Source: JAAFHB01 sp942493325
GTDB lineage: Bacteria > Bacteroidota > Bacteroidia > Bacteroidales > Prolixibacteraceae
NCBI GenBank assembly: GCA_942493325.1
Contig: OW818689.1
Span: 4,774,001 to 4,838,000, forward strand
Reading direction: 5' to 3'
DNA: 64,000 nt
Position numbers and translations under genes: made by a program. Below are positions 25,755 through 35,031 of the stretch, one piece after another; the stretch's first letter is position 1, and the number at the start of each line of letters is the position of its first letter. The notes below the pieces were generated by a model. That model made no database searches and was not told where the DNA came from. It saw only the letters and a list, made by a program, of their open reading frames with translations.

Positions 25755-28208
25755 ATGTTAACTCCCCGGTTTAAAATTGTTCTTTTGCTGATTTGCATGA
25801 ATATGCTGTCGGCAACTGTTTTACAGGTGAAAGCTCAGCGCCTCAAAGAAATTGAATCAGGTCGCGTTTCCTTGCCTAACGGATGGAAACTGAGCCCCGT
25901 CGGTAAGATGTTACGCGTCGGTGACTTACCGTTAAATATCGCGGTTTCTCCATCTCAAAAAATGGTGGCCGTAACCAATAACGGTCAAAGTGACCAGAGT
26001 ATCCATCTGATTGATCCCGAAAAGATGCAGATACTTGATTCGGTGATCATTAAAAAAGGATGGTTGGGTCTTACCTTTTCAAAAGATGAAAAATATTTGT
26101 ATGCTTCAGGTGGAAACGATAACTGGATCATGCGGTTTCAGATTAAAAACAATAAACTGGTTCCCTTCGACACGCTGGTGATCGGTAAACCATGGCCTCA
26201 GAAGATTTCTGTTGCAGGTATTGCAGTGGACGATAAGCAACAATTACTGTATACGGTGACCAAAGAAAATAATTCTTTGTATGTATATGACCTGAAAGCA
26301 AAAAAAGTTAAAAATCAAATCCCTTTAGGGGGTGAAGGTTACACCTGTTTGCTTTCGGATGATAACAAAACGCTCTACCTCACTTGCTGGGGATGTAATA
26401 AAATTGTGTTGTTCGACACCGGATCTCAAAAAGTTACCGGATCGATTCCGGTCGGCGATAACCCGAACGATATGTGCATCACCAAAAATGGCAAATATCT
26501 GTTTGTAAGTAATGCCAATGATAATTCGGTCTCAGTAATTTCAACCGAGCAAAACAGGGAGATAGAAATTTTGAACGCGGCTCTTTACCCGGGTTCACCA
26601 TCAGGATCCACTACCAATAGTCTGGCATTGAGTGGGGATGAAAAAACGATTTATATCGCGAATGCTGACAACAATTGTCTTGCTGTTTTCGATGTGAGTA
26701 ATCCGGGAAAAAGTAAAAGCAAAGGATTTATTCCTACCGGATGGTATCCGACATGTGTCCGGGTTATAAATAATACACTTTTTGTTACCAATGGCAAGGG
26801 ATTGAGTTCCAAATCAAATCCCTACGGGCCAAGTCCGGTCAGTAAAAAAGAGCTCGTTGAACGACATGCAGATTTAAAAAATAAAAAAGTACAGTACATC
26901 GGCGGTCTTTTTACCGGAACGCTCCAGGCCATCCCTAAACCGGATGATATTCAACTGGGTATTTATTCACAGACGGTTTACAAGAACACCCCCTACTCTA
27001 AAGATCGGGAGATGTACAGCACCGGGGAGAAAGGAAATCCCATTCCCTCAAGGGTAGGCGATTTTTCGCCAATCAAATATGTATTTTATATTATCAAGGA
27101 AAACAGAACTTACGACCAGGTGCTGGGTGATATTCCTGAAGGAAACGGCGATACAAGCCTTGTGCTTTTTGGTGAAAAGGTTACGCCAAACCTGCATAAT
27201 CTGGCAAGACAGTTTGTCCTGCTGGACAATTTCTATGTGGATGGTGAGGTAAGTGCCGACGGCCACAACTGGACCATGGGGGCCTATGCAACTGATTATC
27301 TCGAAAAAAACTGGCCAACAAGTTACGGTGGCAGAGGAGGTTCCTATCCCGGTGAAGGGCAACGTGAAATAGCGAATAACAAAAACGGATTTTTATGGGA
27401 CTACTGCAAAAAATTTGGGGTGAGTTACCGGAGTTACGGAGAGTTTATCTCGGATGAAAAAACCGCCAATATACCGGCGTTAACCGATCATTTCTGTAAA
27501 GAGTATATCGGATGGGACATGTCTGTCCGGGACACTGTTCGGTTTCATACCTGGAAAAAAGATTTTGAGCTGTTCCTGGCTGAAGATAATGTGCCACGAT
27601 TGAATACCATACGGTTTGGTAATGACCATACCGAAGGATTAAGAATCGGCAGTCCTACGCCAAAGGCTCATGTAGCCGACAATGACCTGGCCTGCGGTCT
27701 TTTCGTTGAATACCTGAGTCGTTCTCCGATCTGGAAGGAAAGTGTTGTTTTTATTGTTGAAGATGATGCTCAGAACGGGCCTGATCATGTGGATGCACAC
27801 CGTTCAACCACTTATGTGGTTGGGGGATTTGTAAAGCAGGGTTTTGCAGACCATACCATGTATTCAACCAGTTCAGTTCTCCGGACCATCGAGCTGATTC
27901 TTGGATTACCACCTATGACTCAATATGACGCTGCCGCTGAACCATTGTGGAGATGCTTTAACGCAACGGCAACCCATCCTCCTTTCCGGTCGGTTCCCAA
28001 TCTTGTAGATTTAAACCTTAAAAACATGGACGAGAGTAAATTCTCGAGGTTGAGTGAAGAATTCGACTTCAGTGTGGAAGACAGAGTCCCTGATGCTCAA
28101 TTCAATGAGGTGATCTGGGCTGCAATAAAAGGATTAAGCAGCATTTGTCCTGCTCCGGTTCATGCGGCATTTTTTACACCGGAGACTAAAGATGAGGATG
28201 ATGATTGA
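25755..28208 (+). CDS. Secreted YncE-like beta-propeller / phosphoesterase fusion
   Basis: An 817-residue exported protein; the N-terminus to LQVKAQ is a Sec signal peptide. Residues about 50-370 form a YVTN/NHL-type beta-propeller (repeats such as GSIPVGDNPNDMCITKNGKYLFVSNANDNSVSVI, broken here for brevity at two blades). Residues about 430-760 match the phosphoesterase family (AcpA/phospholipase C-like, alkaline-phosphatase superfamily): YVFYIIKENRTYDQVLGD, TPNLHNLARQF, NFYVDGEVSADGHNW, FIVEDDAQNGPDHVDAHRS. The metal ligands and the T/S nucleophile region are present. Such bifunctional proteins are annotated widely in Bacteroidota without known substrate. Monocistronic. Confidence 0.85.
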   Translation: MLTPRFKIVLLLICMNMLSATVLQVKAQRLKEIESGRVSLPNGWKLSPVGKMLRVGDLPLNIAVSPSQKMVAVTNNGQSDQSIHLIDPEKMQILDSVIIKKGWLGLTFSKDEKYLYASGGNDNWIMRFQIKNNKLVPFDTLVIGKPWPQKISVAGIAVDDKQQLLYTVTKENNSLYVYDLKAKKVKNQIPLGGEGYTCLLSDDNKTLYLTCWGCNKIVLFDTGSQKVTGSIPVGDNPNDMCITKNGKYLFVSNANDNSVSVISTEQNREIEILNAALYPGSPSGSTTNSLALSGDEKTIYIANADNNCLAVFDVSNPGKSKSKGFIPTGWYPTCVRVINNTLFVTNGKGLSSKSNPYGPSPVSKKELVERHADLKNKKVQYIGGLFTGTLQAIPKPDDIQLGIYSQTVYKNTPYSKDREMYSTGEKGNPIPSRVGDFSPIKYVFYIIKENRTYDQVLGDIPEGNGDTSLVLFGEKVTPNLHNLARQFVLLDNFYVDGEVSADGHNWTMGAYATDYLEKNWPTSYGGRGGSYPGEGQREIANNKNGFLWDYCKKFGVSYRSYGEFISDEKTANIPALTDHFCKEYIGWDMSVRDTVRFHTWKKDFELFLAEDNVPRLNTIRFGNDHTEGLRIGSPTPKAHVADNDLACGLFVEYLSRSPIWKESVVFIVEDDAQNGPDHVDAHRSTTYVVGGFVKQGFADHTMYSTSSVLRTIELILGLPPMTQYDAAAEPLWRCFNATATHPPFRSVPNLVDLNLKNMDESKFSRLSEEFDFSVEDRVPDAQFNEVIWAAIKGLSSICPAPVHAAFFTPETKDEDDD

Positions 28209-28428
28209 TTTTGAGTAATCTGTGTTTGATTGACTCAATGACTTATTCAGTTGCGTATACTCTTTTGATGGAGCAGATGCCATTATGAATCTTCCGGAAC
28301 TAAATCACGTACAACAATAGGAGAACTTCAAGCTGTATATCTGCCTGCCTAAAAATCCGGTTTGAAATTCGCTGAGGAAAAAAATTAATGTTAAGAACCT
28401 GGTATTCGAAAAACCTGATATTTATTAA

Positions 28429-29664
28429 ATGAAAAATGCACACGTTGAATTCACGGAAGGTTTTCAAAAGTTAGAGACGCTGTTGAACCTTATTCCAGGT
28501 ACGCTTTTTCATTTCGATAGGAATGGTAAAATCCTGTGGTATCATCCTGAGGAGAATTCCAATTCAATTATCCCTTCCGATGGAATTATCGGAAAAAATA
28601 CGGGCGATTTTTTTGATGAAAAATTGTCTGGTAAAATTCTTTTTGCAATTGATCAAACCCTAAGTAACGGACAGTTTGAACACGAATATGAATTTTTCTC
28701 GGGTGGTGAATTAAAATATTTCACCGCGAAATATTCAAAATTAAATGAGAATGAAATAATTAGCCTGGTCAGGGATAATACCAGCCAAAAAAAAACCGAA
28801 GAATCACATTGCCATGATATAGAACTACATGCAGGGGCAAAATGTCCTTACTTCGTGGTAAAACAAAAAAGAATTTCGGGTAAGGAGAAAGAATTATTGC
28901 TTGGGAAGCGGATCCTGGTGGTTGAAGACGATAAGTTTAATCAGTTCCTTATCCAAAATTTCCTCAGGAAGTCGTCAATTGATTCTGAGATGGCTGAAAA
29001 CGGGAAAGATGCAATCGAGCTGTTGCAGGACAAATCATTCGATCTCATATTAATGGATATTGAGATGCCTGTAATGGATGGTTATTCAGCAACAGAGATT
29101 ATACGTAATGAGATGGGATCAGAAATTCCGATTATCGCCGTTACCGCCAAAATTAACGATGAAACGATCCAAAAAATATTGGCAGCCGGAATGAATGACT
29201 ATGCCCTAAAACCTTTTAAGCCGGATTACCTGTATGCCAAGATGGTGAAAATTCTGCAGATTGGTGGACCGGTAAATGGTGGTGAACCTGCGGAAAAGGT
29301 TAGCAGTATGCCCGGATTTAGGAAATTAAGCGACACGGCCAGACTGAAGCAGGCGGTCGGGAATGATCCAATGCAGTTGAAGGCAATGATTGCCAGGTTT
29401 TTGGAAATTACCCCGGCCTATTACCAGGAGGTACTCGATGCGTATGAGATCAGGGATTTTTCCTTAATGCAACATGCATCTCATAAAATCAAGTCCAGCG
29501 TTGAATTACTTGCTTCAAAAAACTTTATAAATAATATCAGGCAGATTAATAAGTATACCCCGGAAAATAAGGGTAATATTAAGATTGAATTTTTAATAAA
29601 GTATTTCCGGAACTCATTTCCATCATTGTGTAACGAATTACGTAACGAACTCGTGAATCTATAA
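28429..29664 (+). CDS. PAS - receiver - HPt signalling protein without kinase domain
   Basis: A 411-residue cytoplasmic protein. A PAS domain occupies about residues 12-120 (LNLIPGTLFHFDRNGKILWYH). A receiver domain occupies 160-278, with the acidic pair in VVEDDKF, phospho-acceptor D210 in LILMDIEMPVMDG, the Thr in AVTAK and Lys in KPF. A histidine phosphotransfer domain covers about 300-405, with H352 in SHKIKSS. There is no HisKA or ATPase domain, so it must be phosphorylated by a separate kinase. It lies just upstream of the curli genes, with a terminator between, and could pass phosphate to the NtrC-type regulator on the far side (inference). Confidence 0.85.
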   Translation: MKNAHVEFTEGFQKLETLLNLIPGTLFHFDRNGKILWYHPEENSNSIIPSDGIIGKNTGDFFDEKLSGKILFAIDQTLSNGQFEHEYEFFSGGELKYFTAKYSKLNENEIISLVRDNTSQKKTEESHCHDIELHAGAKCPYFVVKQKRISGKEKELLLGKRILVVEDDKFNQFLIQNFLRKSSIDSEMAENGKDAIELLQDKSFDLILMDIEMPVMDGYSATEIIRNEMGSEIPIIAVTAKINDETIQKILAAGMNDYALKPFKPDYLYAKMVKILQIGGPVNGGEPAEKVSSMPGFRKLSDTARLKQAVGNDPMQLKAMIARFLEITPAYYQEVLDAYEIRDFSLMQHASHKIKSSVELLASKNFINNIRQINKYTPENKGNIKIEFLIKYFRNSFPSLCNELRNELVNL

Positions 29665-29723
29665 CGAATTCGGAATACTGTCGGAATAAATCCGGTAGCA
29701 CAAATATAAAGTCTGCCGATCAG

Positions 29724-29774
29724 GACTGTTAAAATTTGAGATTTTTTGTCTCAAATTTTAACAGTCTTTTTTTT
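29724..29774 (+). terminator. Strong intrinsic terminator after the PAS-receiver-HPt gene
   Basis: An 18-bp perfect stem, GACTGTTAAAATTTGAGA with its complement, encloses a 7-base loop and is followed by a run of eight T. It separates transcription of the signalling gene from the curli genes. Confidence 0.9.
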
Positions 29775-29935
29775 GTGTCATTTTTTAATGGTCTGAAATT
29801 AAGTTGTATCAAAAGTTTGGCACAGGAATAGAAAAGAGGATCACAAACATTAGAAATTTCACAATTAAAATTATTGAAATGAACGTCCTGAAACTTTATT
29901 ACTTTTTAATTATGAAATACTCAAATAACAACCTG

Positions 29936-30298
29936 ATGAAAAAAACAATTGCCGGTATTCTTTTCCTGAGTTTTTCCCTGACATTCGACAGTAGGGGAGG
30001 CGATGACCGTACCCGCATTGATTCTGCCGGTTGCAAAACAGGTGTAAAATCTGTATCAGGAACATTCGTTGCAGATACGGCTCAATATGCCATCCTGATA
30101 AACGGGGAGACAAACACGGTTAAAATTAACAATAAATCCATAGAAGCTTCCAAAAGCAAAGCTGAAAAGCCAAATACGATCAGTGTGACCGGAGAAGGAA
30201 ATTCGGTATCAGTCAATCAGGATAATAAAAAGTCGACCGTTAATATTTTGCAGAACGGGAAAAACAACACAATAAATATCTCACAACAAAACAGATAA
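29936..30298 (+). CDS. Small secreted protein with curlin-like repeats
   Basis: About 120 residues from MKKTIAGILFLSFSLTF, which acts as a signal peptide; in-frame starts at 29879 and 29912 and a TTG at 29804 are alternatives. The last ~60 residues hold two or three curlin-like strand units (PNTISVTGEGNSVSVNQ, STVNILQNGKNNTINISQQ), the N-x-hydrophobic-x-hydrophobic-x-Q pattern of curli subunits. It is the first of four repeat proteins in the locus. Its small size and few repeats suggest a minor subunit, cap or nucleator rather than a main fibre subunit (inference). A sigma-54-like half site, TTGGCAC, lies at 29817. Confidence 0.7.
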   Translation: MKKTIAGILFLSFSLTFDSRGGDDRTRIDSAGCKTGVKSVSGTFVADTAQYAILINGETNTVKINNKSIEASKSKAEKPNTISVTGEGNSVSVNQDNKKSTVNILQNGKNNTINISQQNR

Positions 30299-30321
30299 TA
30301 TACAGGATAAAAGTTCTGTCA

Positions 30322-30359
30322 TTTTTAATCAACAATTTAATTTTTAATCAACACTTTAA
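30322..30359. repeat. Two tandem 19 bp repeats in the leader of the first curlin gene
   Basis: TTTTTAATCAACAATTTAA at 30322-30340 is followed directly by TTTTTAATCAACACTTTAA at 30341-30359, differing at one base. The second unit ends 12 bases before the ATG at 30372, so it covers the leader and ribosome-binding region. Confidence 0.85.
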
Positions 30360-30371
30360 ATAGAAAATAGT

Positions 30372-31487
30372 ATGAAAAAAACCAGTTTATTTTTAATCGC
30401 ATTTTTTTCGATAAGCCTTGCGATGGCACAAAATATTTCGGATACTCAGCAAGCCGGGAATGATAACCAGGTTTCTGTAAATCAGTCGGGTTCTGCCAAT
30501 CTTGTTGGACGTGTTGCGGATATGAATTCAACCGTGACTTCCAGTTCGCAAACCGGAAATGATAATAACGCATCGGTTACACAGGTTGGTTCAGCAAATA
30601 AAGCCTTTTTTGAACAAGGAACCTCTCAAAGGTATCCGGGAACGCCACCTGCCTCGGGTGATGATAATGAGATTGTAATTTCTCAGGCCGGTACCAATAA
30701 TACCGCATGGGGTTATTCGCTTGGCAATCTTAATGAGGTATCTGTTTTGCAATCGGGTGTTTCTAACCAGTCAGGCCATTGGTTGTGGGGAAATAACAAC
30801 AGTGCGGTTTCGAGCCAGACGGTTGGTGCAGGGAACGTCGCTTATGCTTCCGCCAATTCCTCAAATAACTCTTCTTCGATTTCACAAATCGGTAGCAATA
30901 ATGCAGGTACCACTTCTCAGGGCTGGATTGGTTATGCCAATATGGATAATAACAGTGCATCTATTTCGCAGACGGGACTAGGTAATGTTGTTGCCCTGGC
31001 TGACGGAACAAGTTTTAGTCCTGCATTACCGGGATATACCCCTGATTTGTATGGTTATGGAATTCAGCAGTATGGCCAGGATAACGAAGGAAGTGCAGTC
31101 CAGAATGGTAATGACAACAGTGCAGCTATTTATCAGTATGGTTCAGCCAATGAAGGAGTTATTGCCCAATCAGGCGATTTAAATTCCGCTAATCTTATCC
31201 AGTTAGGTTCTTCGAATCTGGCTTCAGTAACTCAGGAATTGGGAAATAGTAATGTAGTAAACTTAAAACAGACCGATGGAGCAGAAGCTGAAATTCTTCA
31301 GCAGGGAAATGGCAATAAATTGAAGGGATTGGGAATTGATGCGATGGCAACTTCATTTGACGGAAGTACGCTTGATCTTGTGCAGATCGGCGATGGTAAT
31401 GTGCTGAATCTTCAGCAAACCAATGGTGCTGCGGCAGATGTTCTGCAAAGTGGAATAAATAATATTTCAACTATAATTCAAAATTAA
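30372..31487 (+). CDS. Curlin repeat-containing protein (CsgA-like amyloid subunit) 1
   Basis: A 371-residue secreted protein; MKKTSLFLIAFFSISLAMAQ is a signal peptide. Nearly all the mature part is built of curlin-like units of about 20-25 residues ending in N-x-hydrophobic-x-hydrophobic-x-Q (GNDNQVSVNQSGSANLVG, GNDNNASVTQVGSANKAF, GNDNSAAIYQYGSANEGV, GDGNVLNLQQ). In E. coli CsgA five such units stack into the amyloid fibre; here there are about fifteen, in a protein more than twice the length. Asn, Gln, Gly and Ser dominate. It is 19 bases upstream of a second similar gene. Likely major fibre subunit. Confidence 0.87.
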   Translation: MKKTSLFLIAFFSISLAMAQNISDTQQAGNDNQVSVNQSGSANLVGRVADMNSTVTSSSQTGNDNNASVTQVGSANKAFFEQGTSQRYPGTPPASGDDNEIVISQAGTNNTAWGYSLGNLNEVSVLQSGVSNQSGHWLWGNNNSAVSSQTVGAGNVAYASANSSNNSSSISQIGSNNAGTTSQGWIGYANMDNNSASISQTGLGNVVALADGTSFSPALPGYTPDLYGYGIQQYGQDNEGSAVQNGNDNSAAIYQYGSANEGVIAQSGDLNSANLIQLGSSNLASVTQELGNSNVVNLKQTDGAEAEILQQGNGNKLKGLGIDAMATSFDGSTLDLVQIGDGNVLNLQQTNGAAADVLQSGINNISTIIQN

Positions 31488-31505
31488 TTATTAAATACAA
31501 AAATC

Positions 31506-32996
31506 ATGAAAAAGTTAAGTTTGGTTTTTACGGCAATTTTTGCCGCGGGCTTTGTAATGGCCCAGAACTCCGCAACGCTGACCCAGTCAGGTGGGAATCA
31601 GAATGCAATAATCGGACAATCGGGTACTAACTCTGCTATAGTTGGTCAATCCACCGATGACGGAATGGCACAAAAAGCTACTGTTTCGCAAACGGGAACT
31701 AACTCAATCGTCATTACACAGGTTGAGACGGGAGCAGCTACAGGAGGTGTAAGTATTCCGGTACAGACTGCTACTGTGCTTCAGAATGGTGCCGGCAATG
31801 CCGGAACAATTGTCCAGAATGAAACCGGAAGTGGTGACAAAATTTTAAGCAGCGTTAAACTGGACCAGGTGGGTAATTCGAATACTTCGAATCAGGCAAC
31901 AAATGCTCCGCAATCAAACAGTGGTTTGACTGTAATCGGTATTCAGACTGGAAATTCCAATCTTTTGAACCAGAATATCTCCAGCGGTTATACTGAATAT
32001 TTTAAGGCTGAACAGATTGGTAATTTAAATTCTGCTACACAAACCGGAAGTGGTACGAATGCTGACGGAACCATTTATCAGTTGGGAAATTCAAATACTG
32101 CCACCCAGATACTTGCTGGTGCCAATAATGGTTATGCACGTAACGGAATGTTAATCAGACAGATTGGGGATGACAATACTTCACTTCAGAATTTCGTTGG
32201 TTATGGATATGGCGCAGGGAATACGGGTGAGTCTTATCAGTGGGGAAACTCAAATTATGCATTACATACAGGAAACGGACGCCATTTCACCTCTATTGTA
32301 ACCCAGAATGGTGATTGGAATTCAGCAACAGTAAGTCAAAATGGTTCTGCAAGTCCGATTTTAGTTGATAATTCTGTTGAACTGTTCCAGTTTGCTAATG
32401 GTAATTCCGCAGTAGCAACACAGGAATTCGGGAGCAGCAATAAAGTTAAACTTTACCAGGCAGGTGCTGGTGCTGCAAGCGTTTACCAGAGCGGAGCATG
32501 GAATACTGTTAAAGGTTTATCAACTGTTTCAGGATTTGATGCGTCATGGGCTAAGTTTAACAGTTCTTCTACCCTTGATGTGGATCAGATCGGGAACAAT
32601 AACAGTCTGTCTGTTGAGGCCGATGGTCAGGTTAGTGTCCTTCAGAATAATTCAGCTTCAACCACAGTTGGTAACGTAGTTGAATTTGCTCAGGCAGGCG
32701 GTGGTACATCTGTACTTTCACAGGTTGGTGATAAAAACCTTATCAAACTTGTCAAAACAGGTGGCGGAAGTGCCGACCTTGCTCAGACAGGACTTGAAAA
32801 CAAAGTTGCAGTATTTGATGATGTTTTCGGAGGTTCCCCAATGGTTAACGGATCTGCATCATTTGGAGGCGCTGATCTGGATGTTACTCAATTTGGCGAC
32901 GGAAACCTTCTTCACCTGAATTCAACTTCTGCGGGAGCTATCGTCGATGTAATGCAGACAGGTATGGCTAACAAAGCAAGCGTTGTTCAAAACTAA
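31506..32996 (+). CDS. Curlin repeat-containing protein (CsgA-like amyloid subunit) 2
   Basis: A 496-residue secreted protein; MKKLSLVFTAIFAAGFVMAQ is a signal peptide. The rest is curlin-like units (GNSNTSNQAT, GNLNSATQTGSGTNADG, GNSNTATQILAG, GDWNSATVSQNGSA, GDKNLIKLVKTGGGSADLAQTG), more irregular than in its neighbour and with longer loops. It shares the N-terminal signal and the ending D-x-x-Q-x-G-x-x-N-x-x-x-x-x-Q-N with it, so the two are paralogues. It ends 105 bases before the next gene, across a hairpin. Likely a second fibre subunit. Confidence 0.85.
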   Translation: MKKLSLVFTAIFAAGFVMAQNSATLTQSGGNQNAIIGQSGTNSAIVGQSTDDGMAQKATVSQTGTNSIVITQVETGAATGGVSIPVQTATVLQNGAGNAGTIVQNETGSGDKILSSVKLDQVGNSNTSNQATNAPQSNSGLTVIGIQTGNSNLLNQNISSGYTEYFKAEQIGNLNSATQTGSGTNADGTIYQLGNSNTATQILAGANNGYARNGMLIRQIGDDNTSLQNFVGYGYGAGNTGESYQWGNSNYALHTGNGRHFTSIVTQNGDWNSATVSQNGSASPILVDNSVELFQFANGNSAVATQEFGSSNKVKLYQAGAGAASVYQSGAWNTVKGLSTVSGFDASWAKFNSSSTLDVDQIGNNNSLSVEADGQVSVLQNNSASTTVGNVVEFAQAGGGTSVLSQVGDKNLIKLVKTGGGSADLAQTGLENKVAVFDDVFGGSPMVNGSASFGGADLDVTQFGDGNLLHLNSTSAGAIVDVMQTGMANKASVVQN

Positions 32997-33063
32997 GATA
33001 TCCTGCCACCATCTGAATAGTTGTTTTGGGCTTGCCCCTGATTCCTTTATGTGATGGTTAAAT

Positions 33064-33086
33064 CCCCGGCCCTTTATGGGTCGGGG
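33064..33086 (+). other. Stem-loop between fibre-subunit and assembly genes
   Basis: CCCCGGCCC (33064-33072) pairs with GGGTCGGGG (33078-33086), nine base pairs with one G-U, around a tttat loop. No T-tract follows; the ATG of the next curli gene is 15 bases downstream. It may be a processing or attenuation element that sets the ratio of subunit to assembly transcripts (inference). Confidence 0.65.
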
Positions 33087-33101
33087 TAATTTAAAAAAGT
33101 T

Positions 33102-33980
33102 ATGAAAAACATTCTCCTCTATTTGATTTTCCTCTTGACTGTTTTCTCACCCTGTCTCGCACAGGAAATTATGAACGATCCCGGGCCGCAGACCAATGAA
33201 ACGATCCAGCAGATCAGCACCACGGGCATCGAAAATATACTGGATTTCCAGACCCTGAACCAGGGTATTGGCAATTCGGCATTTATTCAGCAGACAGGTA
33301 ACCACAATAAGGCCGGTATCAGCCAACAGAGTGGTGCTTCAGAAACATTTGGCAACCTTTCATACACGGTTCAGACCGGTAATGAGAACGAGTTAACCGT
33401 GGGACAGATCGGCAGCGGCAACCTTCTGCTCGGCTTCCAGCTCGGATACATGGCCTCGACACTTACCGGCCGTGAACCGGGAAACCATTACGGGCTTGGC
33501 CTTGGTAACGGCAATGGCAACGCGTATGCCTACGGTCACCTGCATACAACAACCGATTACCTTGTTGAGGGCGAGCGTAATAAACTGACCATCACCCAAA
33601 ATGGCGCCAATAACGGGGTCATGGCGATACAAATGGGAAGTGACAACACGATTTCCGCTGGACAGACCGGCACGAACAATTACCTCGCGGTGCTGCAGAC
33701 CGGTAAAAATAACCTTGTCACGGGATACTCACAAGCCAATACCTCCGACAAGGTTTTGTTCGATACCGTTATCCAGATCGGCGAGAACCTTACCCTGGAT
33801 GCCAGCGAGGATTCGAAATCAAAACCCAGCGGGAATAAATTTACCCAGTCGGGCACCAACCTTAGTCTGCAGCTGAACAATGAATTTGTCAACTCGGTGG
33901 GCGGCATCGAAATCGACCAGAAGGGAAAAGATATGAAGGTGGTGATCGATCAGTCCTATTTTTCATTTCCGAAAAATTAA
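33102..33980 (+). CDS. Curlin repeat-containing protein, CsgB-like candidate
   Basis: A 292-residue secreted protein; MKNILLYLIFLLTVFSPCLAQ is a signal peptide. Curlin-like units occupy most of the mature protein (GIGNSAFIQQTGNHNKAGISQQ, GNENELTVGQIGSGNLLLG, GERNKLTITQNGANNGVMAIQ, GSDNTISAGQTGTNNYLAVLQ). The last ~70 residues lose the Gln/Asn ladder and end in EIDQKGKDMKVVIDQSYFSFPKN. In E. coli the CsgB nucleator also has a divergent last repeat that anchors it to the cell, so this is the best CsgB candidate (inference). From here on codons are visibly richer in G and C than in the two fibre genes. csgE follows 23 bases later. Confidence 0.78.
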   Translation: MKNILLYLIFLLTVFSPCLAQEIMNDPGPQTNETIQQISTTGIENILDFQTLNQGIGNSAFIQQTGNHNKAGISQQSGASETFGNLSYTVQTGNENELTVGQIGSGNLLLGFQLGYMASTLTGREPGNHYGLGLGNGNGNAYAYGHLHTTTDYLVEGERNKLTITQNGANNGVMAIQMGSDNTISAGQTGTNNYLAVLQTGKNNLVTGYSQANTSDKVLFDTVIQIGENLTLDASEDSKSKPSGNKFTQSGTNLSLQLNNEFVNSVGGIEIDQKGKDMKVVIDQSYFSFPKN

Positions 33981-34003
33981 TTCACACACACTGAAAGAAC
34001 GTT

Positions 34004-34492
34004 ATGTTTTTAATTGCAGGTATGTTCCTCTCGTCTTTTTTAATGAGTCCGCAGGTAATTCCGAAGGATTCGGTAAAAACGAAGCCGCTTCCCGCCGCAC
34101 TCAAAAAAGCGATGGAGCAGATCATTGAGCAAACCAAAAAGCCCCAGGACAAGGATTTCGAGATCGAGATCGACGGGCTGCTGGTTGATGATACGAAAAC
34201 CAAAACGGGGAAGGATTTTTACGACCTGTTTTACAATGGCTGGCTGGCCCCCGCGGCGGCAAAGAATTACTCGATCACCGTTTCGGAGAAACCATTCCGC
34301 CTGACCTCCACACTGATTATTGTTTTAATTAACGATAACCCCGTGTATCAGTCGGTGTTACAGCCGCGACAGGACATCGTTGAGTCGCTTTCGGCGGATG
34401 CGATCGCCACTACCCAGAGTTACCTGGCCAATTACGAGGAGATCATGAAACAACTTAACGGCGACGATATGGCAGGATCGGGTATTTATTAA
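34004..34492 (+). CDS. csgE: Curli secretion chaperone CsgE
   Basis: A 162-residue periplasmic protein. CsgE caps the CsgG pore from the periplasm and selects curli subunits for export. The signature EIEIDGLLVDDTKTKTGKDFYDLFYNGW is family-typical (given here in overlapping parts: EIDGLLVDDTKTKTG and GKDFYDLFYNGW), followed by YSITVSEKPFRL and IIVLINDNPVYQSVLQPR. MFLIAGMFLSSFLM is a short signal segment, so the true start may be slightly different. It is larger than E. coli CsgE (~129 residues), mainly by an N-terminal stretch of about 30 residues. It lies between the CsgB-like gene and csgF. Confidence 0.92.
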   Translation: MFLIAGMFLSSFLMSPQVIPKDSVKTKPLPAALKKAMEQIIEQTKKPQDKDFEIEIDGLLVDDTKTKTGKDFYDLFYNGWLAPAAAKNYSITVSEKPFRLTSTLIIVLINDNPVYQSVLQPRQDIVESLSADAIATTQSYLANYEEIMKQLNGDDMAGSGIY

Positions 34493-34584
34493 GCAGTACG
34501 TTTTATGCGCCGCGGGTAAGGCAAGTACCGGCGGAACATGAAACATCAAAAGCGAAGTTTAACCACTTTTTAAAACTATACACA

Positions 34585-35004
34585 ATGAGGATCATTTTTA
34601 GTACACTATTTATTGTATTATTTTTCGTGGCAGGAAAATCATACGCGCAGGACCTGGTTTACACCCCCAAGAATCCGGCCTTTGGCGGCAATCCCTACAA
34701 TTACAGCTGGCTGATGAGTTCGGCCCAGGCGCAGAACGACATCAAGGAAACCACGGCCGATCCCTACAGCCGTTACAGCACCGACCCGCTGAAGGATTTC
34801 TCCGAGAGCCTGAACCGGCAGATCCTGAGCCAGCTCTCACGGCAGATCGTCTCGCGGCAGTTTGGCGAAGATGCGCTCAGCGCGGGAACCTACGTACTGG
34901 GCGATTACCAGATCGAGGTCGGCGACCAGGCCAACGGACTCAATATCACTATTCTTGACAACAAGAGCGGGAGCCAGACCACCGTGTCGGTGCCCTATTT
35001 TTAA
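34585..35004 (+). CDS. csgF: Curli assembly protein CsgF
   Basis: A 139-residue exported protein; MRIIFSTLFIVLFFVAGKSYAQ is a signal peptide. The mature N-terminus DLVYTPKNPAFGGNPYNYSWLMSSAQAQND is the conserved CsgF region that inserts into the CsgG pore and forms a second constriction (family knowledge; shown here as DLVYTPKNPAFGGNP and NYSWLMSSAQAQN). The rest, ending GLNITILDNKSGSQTTVSVPYF, matches family members. Length equals that of E. coli CsgF (~138). CsgF links the pore to the surface nucleator. Confidence 0.93.
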   Translation: MRIIFSTLFIVLFFVAGKSYAQDLVYTPKNPAFGGNPYNYSWLMSSAQAQNDIKETTADPYSRYSTDPLKDFSESLNRQILSQLSRQIVSRQFGEDALSAGTYVLGDYQIEVGDQANGLNITILDNKSGSQTTVSVPYF

Positions 35005-35031
35005 ACCCATTTACCCTACATATTTCAACCT

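Noticed and set aside
29817..29834. Sigma-54 promoter upstream of the first curlin gene
   Set aside because: TTGGCAC fits the -24 element, but the -12 position reads TAGA instead of TTGC; kept only as a hint within the regulatory finding.
30372..32996. Regular short repeats that could suggest a CRISPR array
   Set aside because: The periodicity is in protein (curlin units with variable codons) in intact frames with signal peptides; DNA repeats are not identical and there are no spacers.
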